A stretch of 64,000 bases of DNA from HXMU1420-13 sp965249965 (GTDB lineage Bacteria; Bacteroidota; Rhodothermia; Balneolales; Balneolaceae). Made by a program: the position numbers and the translations under genes. The notes beneath the pieces were generated by a model. That model had not been told where the DNA came from and did not search any database. It saw nothing but the letters and a program-made list of their open reading frames with translations. Below are positions 53,917 through 63,583 of this stretch, piece by piece (position 1 is the stretch's first letter; every line of letters begins with the position of its first letter). The stretch is from positions 2,294,001 through 2,358,000 of the forward strand of contig OZ252262.1 in assembly GCA_965249965.1 (NCBI GenBank), read 5' to 3'.

Positions 53917-54552
53917 GTGCAGGAAAAGAAAAGTTCAAAATATATCGCAGTAGCAGGAAACATTGGCGCGGGGAAGTCGAGCTTAACAGGCTTACTATCT
54001 AAGCATTTTAAGTGGGAAGCTTTCTACGAATCGGTAGATGATAATCCATATTTGGCCGATTTTTACGAAGATATGCTTCGCTGGAGTTTTAACCTTCAGA
54101 TTTACTTTTTATCAAGCCGTTTTAGGCACCAAAAAGAAATGCTTGAACAGCAAATTAGTCTGATACAGGATCGTACGATTTATGAAGATGTTGAAATTTT
54201 TGCGAAAAACCTGCACGAAATGAACCTTATGAGCGACAGAGATTTCAATAATTACGAAGCTCTGTTTCATGAAATGAGTCATTATCTACGTCCGCCCGAT
54301 TTATTGATTTATTTAAGAGCACAGGTACCTACCTTAGTTCGTCAAATTCAGCAAAGGGGAAGAGACTACGAAAATACCATTCGAATCGACTACTTAGAGC
54401 GTTTGAACCGACTTTATGAAGATTGGATTGAACGTTATGAATATGAAAAGCTGATAATCGATACAGATGATTTGGATTTTGTAAATAATCCAGAAGATTT
54501 AGGTAAGATTATCGAGCTGATTGAACAAAGGCTCTACGGATTATTTAACTGA
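53917..54552 (+). CDS. deoxynucleoside kinase
   Basis: 211 residues with a GTG start; no ATG occurs before the P-loop. GNIGAGKSSL (about 15-24) is the P-loop, FYESVDDNPYLADFYED the substrate-binding segment, QDRTIYEDVEIFAKN the DRS-like motif and LRAQVPTLVRQIQQRGRDYE the LID region. It phosphorylates deoxynucleosides (dGK/dAK-like family) for dNTP salvage. It sits 10 bases after pgi. The exact nucleoside is not readable. Confidence 0.9.
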   Translation: MQEKKSSKYIAVAGNIGAGKSSLTGLLSKHFKWEAFYESVDDNPYLADFYEDMLRWSFNLQIYFLSSRFRHQKEMLEQQISLIQDRTIYEDVEIFAKNLHEMNLMSDRDFNNYEALFHEMSHYLRPPDLLIYLRAQVPTLVRQIQQRGRDYENTIRIDYLERLNRLYEDWIERYEYEKLIIDTDDLDFVNNPEDLGKIIELIEQRLYGLFN

Positions 54553-54604
54553 TTGTAAGGCAATACTAAGTTCCGTATCTTTACCGGCTGTAAAGGAGAT
54601 GATT

Positions 54605-55108
54605 ATGTTTACCTTTAAGATCTTTGAAATACCTGATGGCAAAAGCACAGAAGAGCTTTCTTTAAATTCGAATGATTTAGAGCTTGGTGAATACAGTATT
54701 AATCAAGCCAAAATTAATCTTGAGTTTGAAAAAACAGCACACTTTATCCGCGTTCAATTAGAAATTGATGCAATTGTTAACCTAATATGTGATCGTTCAT
54801 TAGAGCCATTCACATATCAGGTGATAGAGCCTTATGAAGTTTTATTTAAATACGACTTAAGCGAAGATGCTGAAGAAACGAGCAGTGCCATTAGAGCAAT
54901 TGATACACAAAGAAATGAGATAAACTTAGAACAAGATATACTAGATTCGATCTTGGTTCATATTCCTGCAAAAAAATTACACCCGCGATTTTTGGATGAA
55001 AATGGTAATGTTAAAGAGTTTGAAGTTCAAACATTTGGCAAGTCAGAAAACAATGATGATTTTGTTGATCCAAGATGGGCGGCACTTAAAGATTTAAAAA
55101 AACAATAG
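54605..55108 (+). CDS. DUF177 (YceD-like) protein
   Basis: 167 residues. The start was set at the ATG giving MFTFKIFEIPDGK because AAAGGAG lies six bases upstream; the frame is open to 54521, inside the kinase gene. DUF177 features are an N-terminal strand-rich part (NQAKINLEFEKTAHFIRVQLEIDAIVNLICDRSLEPF) and DPRWAALKDLKK at the end. YceD-type proteins sit next to rpmF in most bacteria and are implicated in 23S rRNA biogenesis; that association is reproduced here. Confidence 0.85.
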   Translation: MFTFKIFEIPDGKSTEELSLNSNDLELGEYSINQAKINLEFEKTAHFIRVQLEIDAIVNLICDRSLEPFTYQVIEPYEVLFKYDLSEDAEETSSAIRAIDTQRNEINLEQDILDSILVHIPAKKLHPRFLDENGNVKEFEVQTFGKSENNDDFVDPRWAALKDLKKQ

Positions 55109-55122
55109 ATATACCATAGATC

Positions 55123-55302
55123 ATGGCACATCCTAAACGAAAAATTTCAAAAGCTAGAAGAGATAAAAGAAGATCTCATCATGCAATTGCAGATGTAACT
55201 TTAGCAAAATGTTCAAATTGTGGCGAATTGCATCGCTACCACCATGCTTGCCCATCATGTGGATTTTACAGAGGGCGTCAGGTAATCAACGTAGTTAACT
55301 AA
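55123..55302 (+). CDS. rpmF: 50S ribosomal protein L32
   Basis: 59 residues beginning MAHPKRKISKARRDKRRSHH, the classic L32 opening. A zinc ribbon is formed by Cys30, Cys33, Cys43 and Cys46 (KCSNCGELHRYHHACPSCGF). L32 is part of the large ribosomal subunit. It lies 14 bases after the DUF177 gene and seven before plsX, the common conserved order. The gene is short and easily missed. Confidence 0.95.
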   Translation: MAHPKRKISKARRDKRRSHHAIADVTLAKCSNCGELHRYHHACPSCGFYRGRQVINVVN

Positions 55303-55309
55303 ACCACGT

Positions 55310-56296
55310 ATGATTGTTGCAGTAGATGCAGCTGGTGGTGATTATTATCCGAGAAATCCCATTGAGGGATCTATTTCCGCGTTAAATGAATCTAAGGATC
55401 TCGAAATCTTACTTGTTGGTCCTGAAGATTTACTCAATAAAGAACTCGCGAAATATTCTTCATATGATTCGTCAAGACTCAGTATAGTTGGGGCAACCCA
55501 AATCGTTGGTATGGAAGAATCACCAGCATCTGCTGTAAAAAATAAACGAGACTCGTCTATCTCGGTAGGTCTTAATCAACTTAAAGAAGGTAGAGCAGAA
55601 GCCTTTGTAAGTGCCGGAAACACTGGGGCATTACTCGCAGCTTCTACTTTTATTTTAGGTCGACTGGAGGGAGTGTCTCGCCCGACCATTGCTACATTTT
55701 ACCCTACACTTAAAGGTTTTAGACTGCTTGTAGATGCGGGAGCAAATTTGGAAATTAAACCAGAAATGGCACTACAGTTTGCAAAAATGGCTCAAATCTA
55801 TGCTGAAAATGTGATGGGCATTGCTTCACCAAAAGTAGGATTACTAAATGTGGGTGAGGAAGACGAAAAAGGAACTGAAAACATGAAAGCCATTCACACT
55901 CACCTAAAACAGTTAGTAGGATTTGTAGGTAATGTTGAAGGTCGAGATATTTTTCCGGCTAAAGCTGATATTTTCGTTACCGATGGGGTTGTAGGTAACG
56001 TATTGCTCAAATTTGGTGAATCCATTCCGGTTACACTTAAGCATTTAGTAAAAGCAACTGCAAAAGATGGATTGCTCGCTAAATTAGAATTACTAGCTGC
56101 TCAAAAAGTGCTGAAAAAAGCACTTAAACCATTTAATTATGAAACCGTCGGCGGAATTCCGTTTCTTGGTGTAAACGGAGTAAGCATTGTTGGCCATGGT
56201 GGAAGTTCACCACTTGCCATAAAAAATATGATTAAATCAGCCGTTGAGTATGTGCAGCACGACATCAACGGAAAAATTGTCGCATCACTAAATTGA
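55310..56296 (+). CDS. plsX: phosphate acyltransferase PlsX
   Basis: 328 residues. Family markers are IVAVDAAGGDYYPRNPIEG at the start, SAGNTGALLAASTFILGRLEGVSRP in the middle and VTDGVVGNVLLKFGES and FLGVNGVSIVGHGGSSP towards the end. It makes acyl-phosphate from acyl-ACP for phospholipid synthesis. The order DUF177-rpmF-plsX-fabH-fabD-fabG-acpP-fabF is a typical fatty acid operon. Confidence 0.95.
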   Translation: MIVAVDAAGGDYYPRNPIEGSISALNESKDLEILLVGPEDLLNKELAKYSSYDSSRLSIVGATQIVGMEESPASAVKNKRDSSISVGLNQLKEGRAEAFVSAGNTGALLAASTFILGRLEGVSRPTIATFYPTLKGFRLLVDAGANLEIKPEMALQFAKMAQIYAENVMGIASPKVGLLNVGEEDEKGTENMKAIHTHLKQLVGFVGNVEGRDIFPAKADIFVTDGVVGNVLLKFGESIPVTLKHLVKATAKDGLLAKLELLAAQKVLKKALKPFNYETVGGIPFLGVNGVSIVGHGGSSPLAIKNMIKSAVEYVQHDINGKIVASLN

Positions 56297-56309
56297 TCAA
56301 AACTCACCT

Positions 56310-57299
56310 ATGGAATTAAAACGAGCGAAGATATCTGCGGTTGGACATTATCTGCCTGAATACAGGATGACAAATTTTGAGTTGGAAAAACTTGTTGATA
56401 CCAACGACGAGTGGATAAGAACCAGAACCGGAATTAGTGAGCGTAGAATTTTAAAAGATCCTGATAAAGCTAGTGCATTTATGGGTGCTGAAGCTGCTAA
56501 AGAAGCACTTGAAGCCGTAAATTGTGATCCTTCAGAAATTGATCTTGTGATCGTTGCTACTGTAACCCCGGATTATTTATTCCCGGCAACTGCATGTTTA
56601 GTACAGGAAATGATTGGTGCAAAGAATGCTTTTGCATACGACATTTCTGCTGCATGCTCTGGGTTTATTTATGCACTTACAACAGGAGCCGCATTTATAG
56701 AATCAGGAAATGCCAAAAAAGTTTTGGTTATTGGTTCTGATAAAATGAGTTCGATCTTAGATTATACAGACAGAACCACTTGTATATTATTTGGCGACGG
56801 TGCAGGAGCTGTATTGCTTGAAGCTTCAGATGATGAGACTGGCGTAATAAATAGTATTCATTATACAGAAGGGGATTTAAATTGCAGTTTATATCAACAT
56901 GCGGGTGGATCCAGAAATCCTTCAACTGCAGAATCAGTTGCAGCTCGTCAGCATTTTATCACTCAAGATGGCCGTACGGTATTTAAAAAAGCTACGATGG
57001 GAATGGCTGATGTTTCTCTTGAGATCATGAAAAAAAATAATCTATCCGCTGATGATGTTGCATGGCTAGTGCCTCATCAAGCTAATCTTCGTATAATCGA
57101 TGCAACAGCCAATCGTATGGGGATTTCTTCAGATAAGGTGATGATAAACATCGATCGTTATGGAAATACTACAGCAGGAACTATCCCATTATGTTTGTAT
57201 GATTGGAAAGATAAATTGAATAAAGGTGATAATTTAATACTAGCTGCTTTTGGTGGTGGTTTTACCTGGGGCGCGGTGTACGTAAAATGGAGCTTATAA
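56310..57299 (+). CDS. fabH: 3-oxoacyl-ACP synthase III
   Basis: 329 residues. The thiolase fold has the active-site cysteine in FAYDISAACSGFIYAL, the catalytic His in WLVPHQANLRII and Asn in YGNTTAGTIP. Early markers are SAVGHYLPEYRMTN and NDEWIRTRTGI. It starts fatty acid chains by condensing acyl-CoA with malonyl-ACP. It lies 13 bases after plsX and ends one base before fabD. Confidence 0.95.
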   Translation: MELKRAKISAVGHYLPEYRMTNFELEKLVDTNDEWIRTRTGISERRILKDPDKASAFMGAEAAKEALEAVNCDPSEIDLVIVATVTPDYLFPATACLVQEMIGAKNAFAYDISAACSGFIYALTTGAAFIESGNAKKVLVIGSDKMSSILDYTDRTTCILFGDGAGAVLLEASDDETGVINSIHYTEGDLNCSLYQHAGGSRNPSTAESVAARQHFITQDGRTVFKKATMGMADVSLEIMKKNNLSADDVAWLVPHQANLRIIDATANRMGISSDKVMINIDRYGNTTAGTIPLCLYDWKDKLNKGDNLILAAFGGGFTWGAVYVKWSL

Positions 57300-57300
57300 A

Positions 57301-58188
57301 ATGAGTACAGCTTATTTATTTCCGGGTCAGGGCTCGCAATTTGTTGGAATGGGAGCAGATCATTACAATGAAAACGACGAATTTCGATCGTTAGTTGAAG
57401 CTGCAGACGACATACTTGGTTTCGAATTATCAATGACTATGTTCGAAGGTCCTGAAGAATCGTTAATGCAAACAGAGTATACACAACCAGCTATATTTCT
57501 TCATTCTGTAGCTTTATTTGAAACTCTTGGTGTAGAACCAGATATGGTTGCCGGGCATAGCCTGGGAGAGTTCAGCGCATTAGTTGCATGTGGCGCAGTT
57601 TCTTTTGACGACGCTATCCGCATTGTTCGAAATCGTGGATTACTAATGCAAAAGGCCGGAACAGACAATCCAGGTACAATGGCTGCTATTATTGGTTTAG
57701 GAGATGATGCGGTTGAAGAGTTGTGTAAAGAAGCAACTTCAGCCACTGGAAAGGAAGTAGTACCTGCTAATTATAACTGTCCCGGTCAATTAGTAATATC
57801 AGGGTATGTGGAGGCTGTAAATAAAGCAGTTGATCTTGCACCGGCTAAAGGTGCAAAATTGGCTAAATTATTACCTGTTAGTGGTGCGTTTCATTCCAGC
57901 TTATTGCAGCCGGCTTATGATGGTTTAAAATCTGAATTAGAAGCATTGACTATACACACACCAAAATGTCCGATTTATAGTAATTATTCAGCAAAACCGA
58001 CTACAGATATTGAAGAAATTAGAAGTAACTTGTTAAATCAGTTGCTTAATCCTGTTCGGTGGACTCAAACTCTATTGCACATGATGGAAGATGGTGCAAC
58101 AAATTTTGTAGAAGTCGGCCCTGGAAGGGTACTCCAAGGATTAGTAAAACGCACAAACAGAAAAGCAGAAATTTCAGGACATCAATAA
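57301..58188 (+). CDS. fabD: malonyl-CoA:ACP transacylase
   Basis: 295 residues. PGQGSQFVGMG is the opening motif, the nucleophile Ser is in GHSLGEFSALVA, and the catalytic His is in SGAFHSSLLQPA; EVGPGRVLQGLVKR is near the end. It loads malonyl groups on ACP. It follows fabH after one base and precedes fabG by seven. Confidence 0.95.
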   Translation: MSTAYLFPGQGSQFVGMGADHYNENDEFRSLVEAADDILGFELSMTMFEGPEESLMQTEYTQPAIFLHSVALFETLGVEPDMVAGHSLGEFSALVACGAVSFDDAIRIVRNRGLLMQKAGTDNPGTMAAIIGLGDDAVEELCKEATSATGKEVVPANYNCPGQLVISGYVEAVNKAVDLAPAKGAKLAKLLPVSGAFHSSLLQPAYDGLKSELEALTIHTPKCPIYSNYSAKPTTDIEEIRSNLLNQLLNPVRWTQTLLHMMEDGATNFVEVGPGRVLQGLVKRTNRKAEISGHQ

Positions 58189-58195
58189 TCAAATT

Positions 58196-58945
58196 ATGGG
58201 ATTAACACTTAAAGGTAAGGCATGCCTGGTAACAGGTGGTAGCCGTGGGATTGGGAAAGCGATTGCATTAACACTTGCTAAGTTTGGAGCAGATGTTGCT
58301 ATAACCTACGCACGATCTTCGGAAGCAGCAGAAGCTGTAAAAGCAGAAATCGAAGCACTTGGAAGTAAGGCAAAGTGTATGCAGGCCGATGCTGTTGATT
58401 TCGATGCAGCAAATAAAGTGATTGAAGAAATTGTAGCTGACTGGGGAAAATTAGATGTGGTTGTAAATAACGCTGGAATCACACGCGACAACTTAATTTT
58501 AAGAATGTCCGAGTCAGACTGGGATGAGGTAGTTAATACAAATCTAAAAAGTGCTTTCAATTATTCTAAAGCCTGCGTGCGCCCGATGATTAAAAATAGA
58601 GGTGGTTCGATCATTAATATTAGCTCGGTTGTAGGGATTAATGGAAATGCAGGTCAATCAAATTATTCAGCATCTAAGGCTGGATTAATTGGGTTTACAA
58701 AGTCTTATGCAAAGGAATTAGCCTCACGAAATGTAAGAGCAAATGTTGTTGCTCCGGGTTACATCACAACAGATATGACTGAAAAACTTGGCGATAAGGT
58801 GTTAGATGGCATTAAGGCTGCTACACCACTTGGCCGAGCAGGTGAAGCCCAGGAAGTGGCTGATGCTGTAATATTCTTAGCTTCTGATATGAGTTCATAT
58901 ATCACTGGCGAAGTAATTCGGGTGGATGGCGGAATGGCCATGTAA
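58196..58945 (+). CDS. fabG: 3-oxoacyl-ACP reductase
   Basis: 249 residues. A short-chain dehydrogenase with the NADP-binding VTGGSRGIGKAIA, NNAG in VVNNAGITRDNL, and the Ser-Tyr-Lys triad in INISSVVGINGNAGQSNYSASKAG. The C-terminus, ITGEVIRVDGGMAM, is typical of FabG. It reduces 3-oxoacyl-ACP in chain elongation. Position between fabD and acpP confirms the assignment over other SDRs. Confidence 0.95.
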   Translation: MGLTLKGKACLVTGGSRGIGKAIALTLAKFGADVAITYARSSEAAEAVKAEIEALGSKAKCMQADAVDFDAANKVIEEIVADWGKLDVVVNNAGITRDNLILRMSESDWDEVVNTNLKSAFNYSKACVRPMIKNRGGSIINISSVVGINGNAGQSNYSASKAGLIGFTKSYAKELASRNVRANVVAPGYITTDMTEKLGDKVLDGIKAATPLGRAGEAQEVADAVIFLASDMSSYITGEVIRVDGGMAM

Positions 58946-59029
58946 GTGGTTGCGCATCCATTATCGAATGTTTAATTTTCTCGAGTTTTATACCAAAAAT
59001 TTACCAATAACAATATAACAGGACACATT

Positions 59030-59269
59030 ATGTCACAAGATGTTGAATCAAAAGTAAAAGCCATTATCGTTGACAAGTTAGGAGTTGATGATTCAGAAGT
59101 AGTAGCTGAAGCAAACTTCACAAACGACCTTGGCGCAGATTCTTTAGATACCGTTGAGCTTATTATGGAATTTGAAAAAGAATTTGATCTTAGCATTCCT
59201 GATGAAGATGCTGAAAACATTGCTACAGTTGGCGATGCAGTAACTTACCTTTCAGGTAAACTATCATAA
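59030..59269 (+). CDS. acpP: acyl carrier protein
   Basis: 79 residues. The phosphopantetheine attachment site is Ser38 in GADSLDTVEL, within an acidic four-helix protein (EKEFDLSIPDEDAENIATVGDAV). It carries growing acyl chains between the Fab enzymes. The 84-base gap before it, longer than others in the run, may hold its own ribosome site or promoter, since ACP is needed in excess. Confidence 0.96.
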   Translation: MSQDVESKVKAIIVDKLGVDDSEVVAEANFTNDLGADSLDTVELIMEFEKEFDLSIPDEDAENIATVGDAVTYLSGKLS

Positions 59270-59288
59270 AAACACGCTCTCATCTATT

Positions 59289-60533
59289 ATGAGTGAAAGA
59301 CGCGTCGTAATTACGGGTATTGGCGCTCTTACCCCAATCGGTAAGAGCGCACCTGATTTCTGGAATGGTTTAGTTTCAGGAACCAGTGGAGCTCGTTCTA
59401 TTGAACATTTCGATACTACCAATTTCGCAACTCAGTTTGCTGCTCAACTCGACGAATATGATCCACAGGATTATTTTGAACGAAAAGATGCCCGCAGACT
59501 CGACCTGGTTGCGCAATACGCAATCGTTGCAACTAACGAAGCACTAAAGGATTCTGAACTTGATCTTGAAGAGATCAATAAAGATCGGGTTGCAGTTATA
59601 GTAGGGACCGGGATTGGTGGAATGAAAACGTTTTACGATCAGTCTATATCATATCATGAAAGAGGCCCTAGAGGGGTTTCGCCTTTCTTTATTCCTATGC
59701 TGATACCTGATTTAGTTTCAGGGCAAATTTCTATTCGGCATGGATTCAGAGGGCCAAACTTTTGCGCCGTTTCAGCCTGTGCAACAGGTTCACATAATAT
59801 CGGAATTGCCTACGATTTGATTCGGTACGGTCAGTCAGATTATGCTGTTACTGGTGGTACAGAGGCACCGATCACCCAGATTGGGATATCAGGTTTCAAT
59901 GCAATGAAGGCAATGTCGACCAGAAACGATGAGCCTGAATTAGCTTCTCGCCCTTTTGACATTGACAGAGATGGTTTTGTTCTGGGTGAGGGTTCTGGAA
60001 TTTTTATCCTCGAAGAGCTTGAATCGGCTCGCTCACGAGGTGCCAGAATCTATGGCGAAATTGTTGGGTATGGTTACTCCGCTGACGCCTATCATATCAC
60101 TGCCCCGGATCCGGAAGGTGGTGGAGTTATTCTGGCTATGAATAACGCCTTACATGCAGCTGGAATAAAACCAGAAGATGTTGATCATATCAATATGCAT
60201 GGAACATCAACTCCTTTAGGCGACATTGCTGAGACAAACTCGATTAAAAAGGTATTTGGTGATCACGCAAGCAAAATCAATTTGAATTCTACTAAATCCA
60301 TGACTGGACACACCCTGGGTGCAGCTGGTGCGATAGAATCTGTAGCTTCGTTGTTAGCAATTTATCATGGAATAATTCCACCTACTATTAATATTGATAA
60401 TCAGGATCCTGAGTGTGATTTAAATTACACAGCCAACGAACCTGAAGTAAGAGATATAAAATACGCACTTAATAATGCGTTTGGTTTTGGTGGCCATAAT
60501 TCTACTCTAGTGTTCAAGAAATTCGAGGAATAA
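59289..60533 (+). CDS. fabF: 3-oxoacyl-ACP synthase II
   Basis: 414 residues. The active-site Cys is in CAVSACATGSHNIG, the catalytic histidines in NMHGTSTPLGD and STKSMTGHTLGAAG, and GFGGHNSTLVF is near the end. The opening is RRVVITGIGALTPIG. It elongates acyl-ACP with malonyl-ACP. It starts 19 bases after acpP and ends one base before rnc. Confidence 0.95.
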   Translation: MSERRVVITGIGALTPIGKSAPDFWNGLVSGTSGARSIEHFDTTNFATQFAAQLDEYDPQDYFERKDARRLDLVAQYAIVATNEALKDSELDLEEINKDRVAVIVGTGIGGMKTFYDQSISYHERGPRGVSPFFIPMLIPDLVSGQISIRHGFRGPNFCAVSACATGSHNIGIAYDLIRYGQSDYAVTGGTEAPITQIGISGFNAMKAMSTRNDEPELASRPFDIDRDGFVLGEGSGIFILEELESARSRGARIYGEIVGYGYSADAYHITAPDPEGGGVILAMNNALHAAGIKPEDVDHINMHGTSTPLGDIAETNSIKKVFGDHASKINLNSTKSMTGHTLGAAGAIESVASLLAIYHGIIPPTINIDNQDPECDLNYTANEPEVRDIKYALNNAFGFGGHNSTLVFKKFEE

Positions 60534-60534
60534 T

Positions 60535-61278
60535 ATGCGGTCAATTATCCGGTCTCTCTTTTCCAAAGTTGGAAAAACACCTGCCGGTAAAAGTAACCGT
60601 ATTAAAGCCTTAGAGAACATTATTGGTACACCAATCGAAGAACCATCTCTGTTTCAGCGTGCTCTTCGCCATCGATCTATGCTTTCACTGGATCAGTACG
60701 CAAAATACGATAGTTATGAGAGATTGGAGTTTCTTGGTGATGCTGTACTCGATTTGATAGCTGCGGAGATATTATTCAACGAATATCCACAAAAAGACGA
60801 AGGTTTTCTTACAAAAATCCGCGCAAAATTAGTTCGTGGTGAAACGCTGGCAATGCTTTCTAAGAACCTTGGTTTCGAGGATTTGATGGAAATTGGCGAA
60901 AACAATTCGGCAGTAAAAGTTTCAAAAAGTATCTTGGCGGATGTCTTCGAATCTATAGTAGCGGCCATTTACATAACAAAAGGGTATAGCCACGCCTTTG
61001 CATTTGTAGAGCGAGTATATAAAAAACATATCGACTTTGACGACCTTATCACCACCGTTGATAATTATAAAAGTGCTCTTTTGGAATATACGCAGGCAGA
61101 GCGCCTACCATTGCCACAATACAAACTGGTAAATGAGTCGGGCCCGGGCCATAATCGAACGTTTGAAGTAAAAGTTTTAATAGGCGCCGACGAATTAGGA
61201 ACGGGAATTGGAAAGAGTAAAAAGAAAGCAGAACAACTAGCTGCAGAAGTTGCTCTTCAATCGCTTTCTATTCATTAA
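60535..61278 (+). CDS. rnc: ribonuclease III
   Basis: 247 residues. The catalytic signature is ERLEFLGDAVLDLI with the second acidic site in ADVFESIVAAIY; the double-stranded RNA-binding domain (about 170-245) ends KSKKKAEQLAAEVALQSL. A basic N-terminal extension (RSLFSKVGKTPAGKSNRIK) precedes the core. It processes rRNA and degrades structured RNA. The fabF-rnc link is common in this phylum. Confidence 0.94.
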   Translation: MRSIIRSLFSKVGKTPAGKSNRIKALENIIGTPIEEPSLFQRALRHRSMLSLDQYAKYDSYERLEFLGDAVLDLIAAEILFNEYPQKDEGFLTKIRAKLVRGETLAMLSKNLGFEDLMEIGENNSAVKVSKSILADVFESIVAAIYITKGYSHAFAFVERVYKKHIDFDDLITTVDNYKSALLEYTQAERLPLPQYKLVNESGPGHNRTFEVKVLIGADELGTGIGKSKKKAEQLAAEVALQSLSIH

Positions 61279-61371
61279 ACAATTGTAGTCTTCTCTTGTT
61301 TTTTGGCTGATTAAGCACGATTCTTAGCGGTGCCAATCATCCTTTAAAAATCTCATCACAGGCTGCATTGC

Positions 61372-62754
61372 ATGTTAGTACAGCTAATAAAACCAGAATT
61401 TCAGGAGTTAATAGAAAGCAAAAATTGGGTTGCCTTGAAAGAGGTGTTGGCAGATGTGCCGCCGGCCGATATTGCAGAACTTCTTGTTGAACTCGAAGGG
61501 GATATTGCAGTTGTTGTATTTCGATTATTAAAAAAATCCACAGCAGCTGATGTTTTTGCTGAAATGCCTACAGCTAAAGGTGTAGAGCTCGTTGAGCTTT
61601 TTACAAAGCAGCAACTTACCGATGTGATGGGTAATCTGGAACCGGACGAGCAAGTATCTTTGCTTGAAGAATTGCCCGGTAATCTCACGCAGATGGTTAT
61701 GAATACCATGCGTCCGGAGGATCAGAAACAAGTTAAAAAACTACTTGGCTATCCGGAAGATAGTGTTGGGCGGTTAATGACACCCAGGTATGTTCGGGTA
61801 AAATCTGACTGGACAGTAGGCCGAAGTATGGAGCATATCAGAAAGTATGCCAATGTCGCCGAAACCTTGAACGTGATTTATGTTGTGGATGATCGAGAAC
61901 GACTTATTGACGATTTAAAAATCACACAACTTATAGTTTCTGAATTAGCTTCAACCATCGACGAATTAATGGATGAATCCTTCAATGCGCTTCATGCATC
62001 GGATGACCAGGAAGAAGCTGTTAAAATGTTTGCCAAGTACGATAGAATAGCTTTACCCGTAATAGATTCGGATGGAATATTAGTAGGCATAGTTACCGTT
62101 GATGATGTGATCGATGTGGCGGAAGAGGAAACGACCGAGGATATGCAGAAGATGGCCGCCATGGATGCCTTAGATGATTACTATTCTCAAACTTCCATTG
62201 TTGAAATGGTGAAAAAAAGACTTGGTTGGCTGGTTGTTTTATTTGTTGGCCAAATTCTTACAGCCTTAACGATGGGGCAATATGAAGAACTATTGAGTAA
62301 GATTGTGTTTTTATCATTTTTTGTACCTTTGATTATTTCAAGTGGTGGTAATTCTGGGGCACAAGCTGCAACGTTAGTAATTCGTGCTCTTGCTACAGAC
62401 GATATCAAGTTTAGTGACTGGAAGTCTGTGTTTTCCAGAGAATTTATTTCAGGAATTTTACTTGGTGGATTAATCGGACTTTTGGGCTTTGTTACTTTAA
62501 TTGCCTGGGATATGATTGCCGGTAACACAGTTGGGCTTGAGACAATTTTAACTGCGTTAGTAATCGGGTTGAGCCTATTATCTATCGTATTATTTGGAAA
62601 TTTTGTGGGCGCTATGTTGCCGTTTATCCTTTCAAAAATGGGGCTCGATCCTGCCGTTTCATCTGCACCATTTGTTGCAACTATTGTGGATGTAAGTGGA
62701 ATCATTATTTATTTTTCCATCGCACTCTTATTTTTATCTGAATTTTTACTTTAA
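61372..62754 (+). CDS. mgtE: magnesium transporter MgtE
   Basis: 460 residues. An MgtE_N superhelical domain (about 20-125) and two CBS domains (about 135-255; LMTPRYVRVKSDWTVG and VDSD-like segments) precede five membrane helices (about 285-460) with SSGGNSGAQAATLVIRALA, the pore signature. Mg2+ binding to the cytoplasmic domains gates the channel in characterised homologs. No Mg riboswitch was recognised in the 93 bases upstream. It precedes thyA by 13 bases. Confidence 0.93.
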   Translation: MLVQLIKPEFQELIESKNWVALKEVLADVPPADIAELLVELEGDIAVVVFRLLKKSTAADVFAEMPTAKGVELVELFTKQQLTDVMGNLEPDEQVSLLEELPGNLTQMVMNTMRPEDQKQVKKLLGYPEDSVGRLMTPRYVRVKSDWTVGRSMEHIRKYANVAETLNVIYVVDDRERLIDDLKITQLIVSELASTIDELMDESFNALHASDDQEEAVKMFAKYDRIALPVIDSDGILVGIVTVDDVIDVAEEETTEDMQKMAAMDALDDYYSQTSIVEMVKKRLGWLVVLFVGQILTALTMGQYEELLSKIVFLSFFVPLIISSGGNSGAQAATLVIRALATDDIKFSDWKSVFSREFISGILLGGLIGLLGFVTLIAWDMIAGNTVGLETILTALVIGLSLLSIVLFGNFVGAMLPFILSKMGLDPAVSSAPFVATIVDVSGIIIYFSIALLFLSEFLL

Positions 62755-62767
62755 ATCAATTTAGCCA

Positions 62768-63583
62768 ATGAAAGCCTACCACGACCTAGTTAGAAATGTT
62801 CTCGAGAATGGTGTTCGCAAAGAAAATAGAACGGGAACGGATACCATTTCCAATTTCGCGGAATTTTATAAGGTAGATTTGTCGGAAGGTTTTCCGTTAT
62901 TGACTACTAAGAAAGTATTTTTTCGATCGGTAGTGCTGGAATTACTTTGGTACTTAAGAGGAGAAGACCATATTCGTTGGCTAAGAGACGAGAAAGATTG
63001 CCATATCTGGGATGCATGGGCCGATGAAGACGGTCATGTTGGGCCGATCTATCCTGTGTTATGGAGAAGGTTTCCATATCTTGAAAAAACAGAAGCTGGT
63101 GAATGGCAGCGGAAAGAATTTGATCAGGTTCAACGAGCAATCGAAATGCTCAAATCCAATCCAAATAGCCGTAGAATAGTAGTAAGTACATGGCACCCTG
63201 GTTTGTTACCAGAAATGGCATTACCACCTTGCCACATTATGTACATTTTTAATGTTCAGGATGGAAAATTGAATTGTCATCTTACCCAAAGATCCGGGGA
63301 TATTGCACTTGGCATACCATTTAATCTGGCTTGTTATTCAGCGTTAACCATGGCTATTGCTCAAGAAGTAGGTTTAGAACCTGGAACTTTTGCCCATACA
63401 ATAGTAGATGCTCACATCTATGTAAATCATGTAGAAGGGCTCAAGGAGCAACTTACCCGCACACCACGTGCACTACCAACTCTGAAAATTGCGAACAAGC
63501 CGGTAGATGAATTAACCTACGACGATTTTATCCTCGAAAATTATGACCCGGACCCGGTGATTCGTTTCGAGGTGGCTGTATGA
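62768..63583 (+). CDS. thyA: thymidylate synthase
   Basis: 271 residues. The catalytic Cys is in ALPPCHIMYIFNV, followed by LTQRSGDIALGIPFNLACYS and the folate/nucleotide segment AHIYVNHVEGLKEQL. The opening is MKAYHDLVRNVLENG with ENRTGTDT. It makes dTMP from dUMP using methylene-THF and yields dihydrofolate. Its stop overlaps the folA start as ATGA, coupling it with the enzyme that regenerates THF. Confidence 0.96.
   Translation: MKAYHDLVRNVLENGVRKENRTGTDTISNFAEFYKVDLSEGFPLLTTKKVFFRSVVLELLWYLRGEDHIRWLRDEKDCHIWDAWADEDGHVGPIYPVLWRRFPYLEKTEAGEWQRKEFDQVQRAIEMLKSNPNSRRIVVSTWHPGLLPEMALPPCHIMYIFNVQDGKLNCHLTQRSGDIALGIPFNLACYSALTMAIAQEVGLEPGTFAHTIVDAHIYVNHVEGLKEQLTRTPRALPTLKIANKPVDELTYDDFILENYDPDPVIRFEVAV

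Noticed and set aside
61279..61371. magnesium riboswitch before mgtE
   Set aside because: The 93-base gap is too short for an M-box and shows no matching stem pattern.
62187..62705. 172-residue open frame antisense to mgtE
   Set aside because: It lies wholly within the membrane part of mgtE, whose frame has clear MgtE motifs. The antisense frame shows the Ile/Asn/Thr-rich composition expected from complementing hydrophobic codons.
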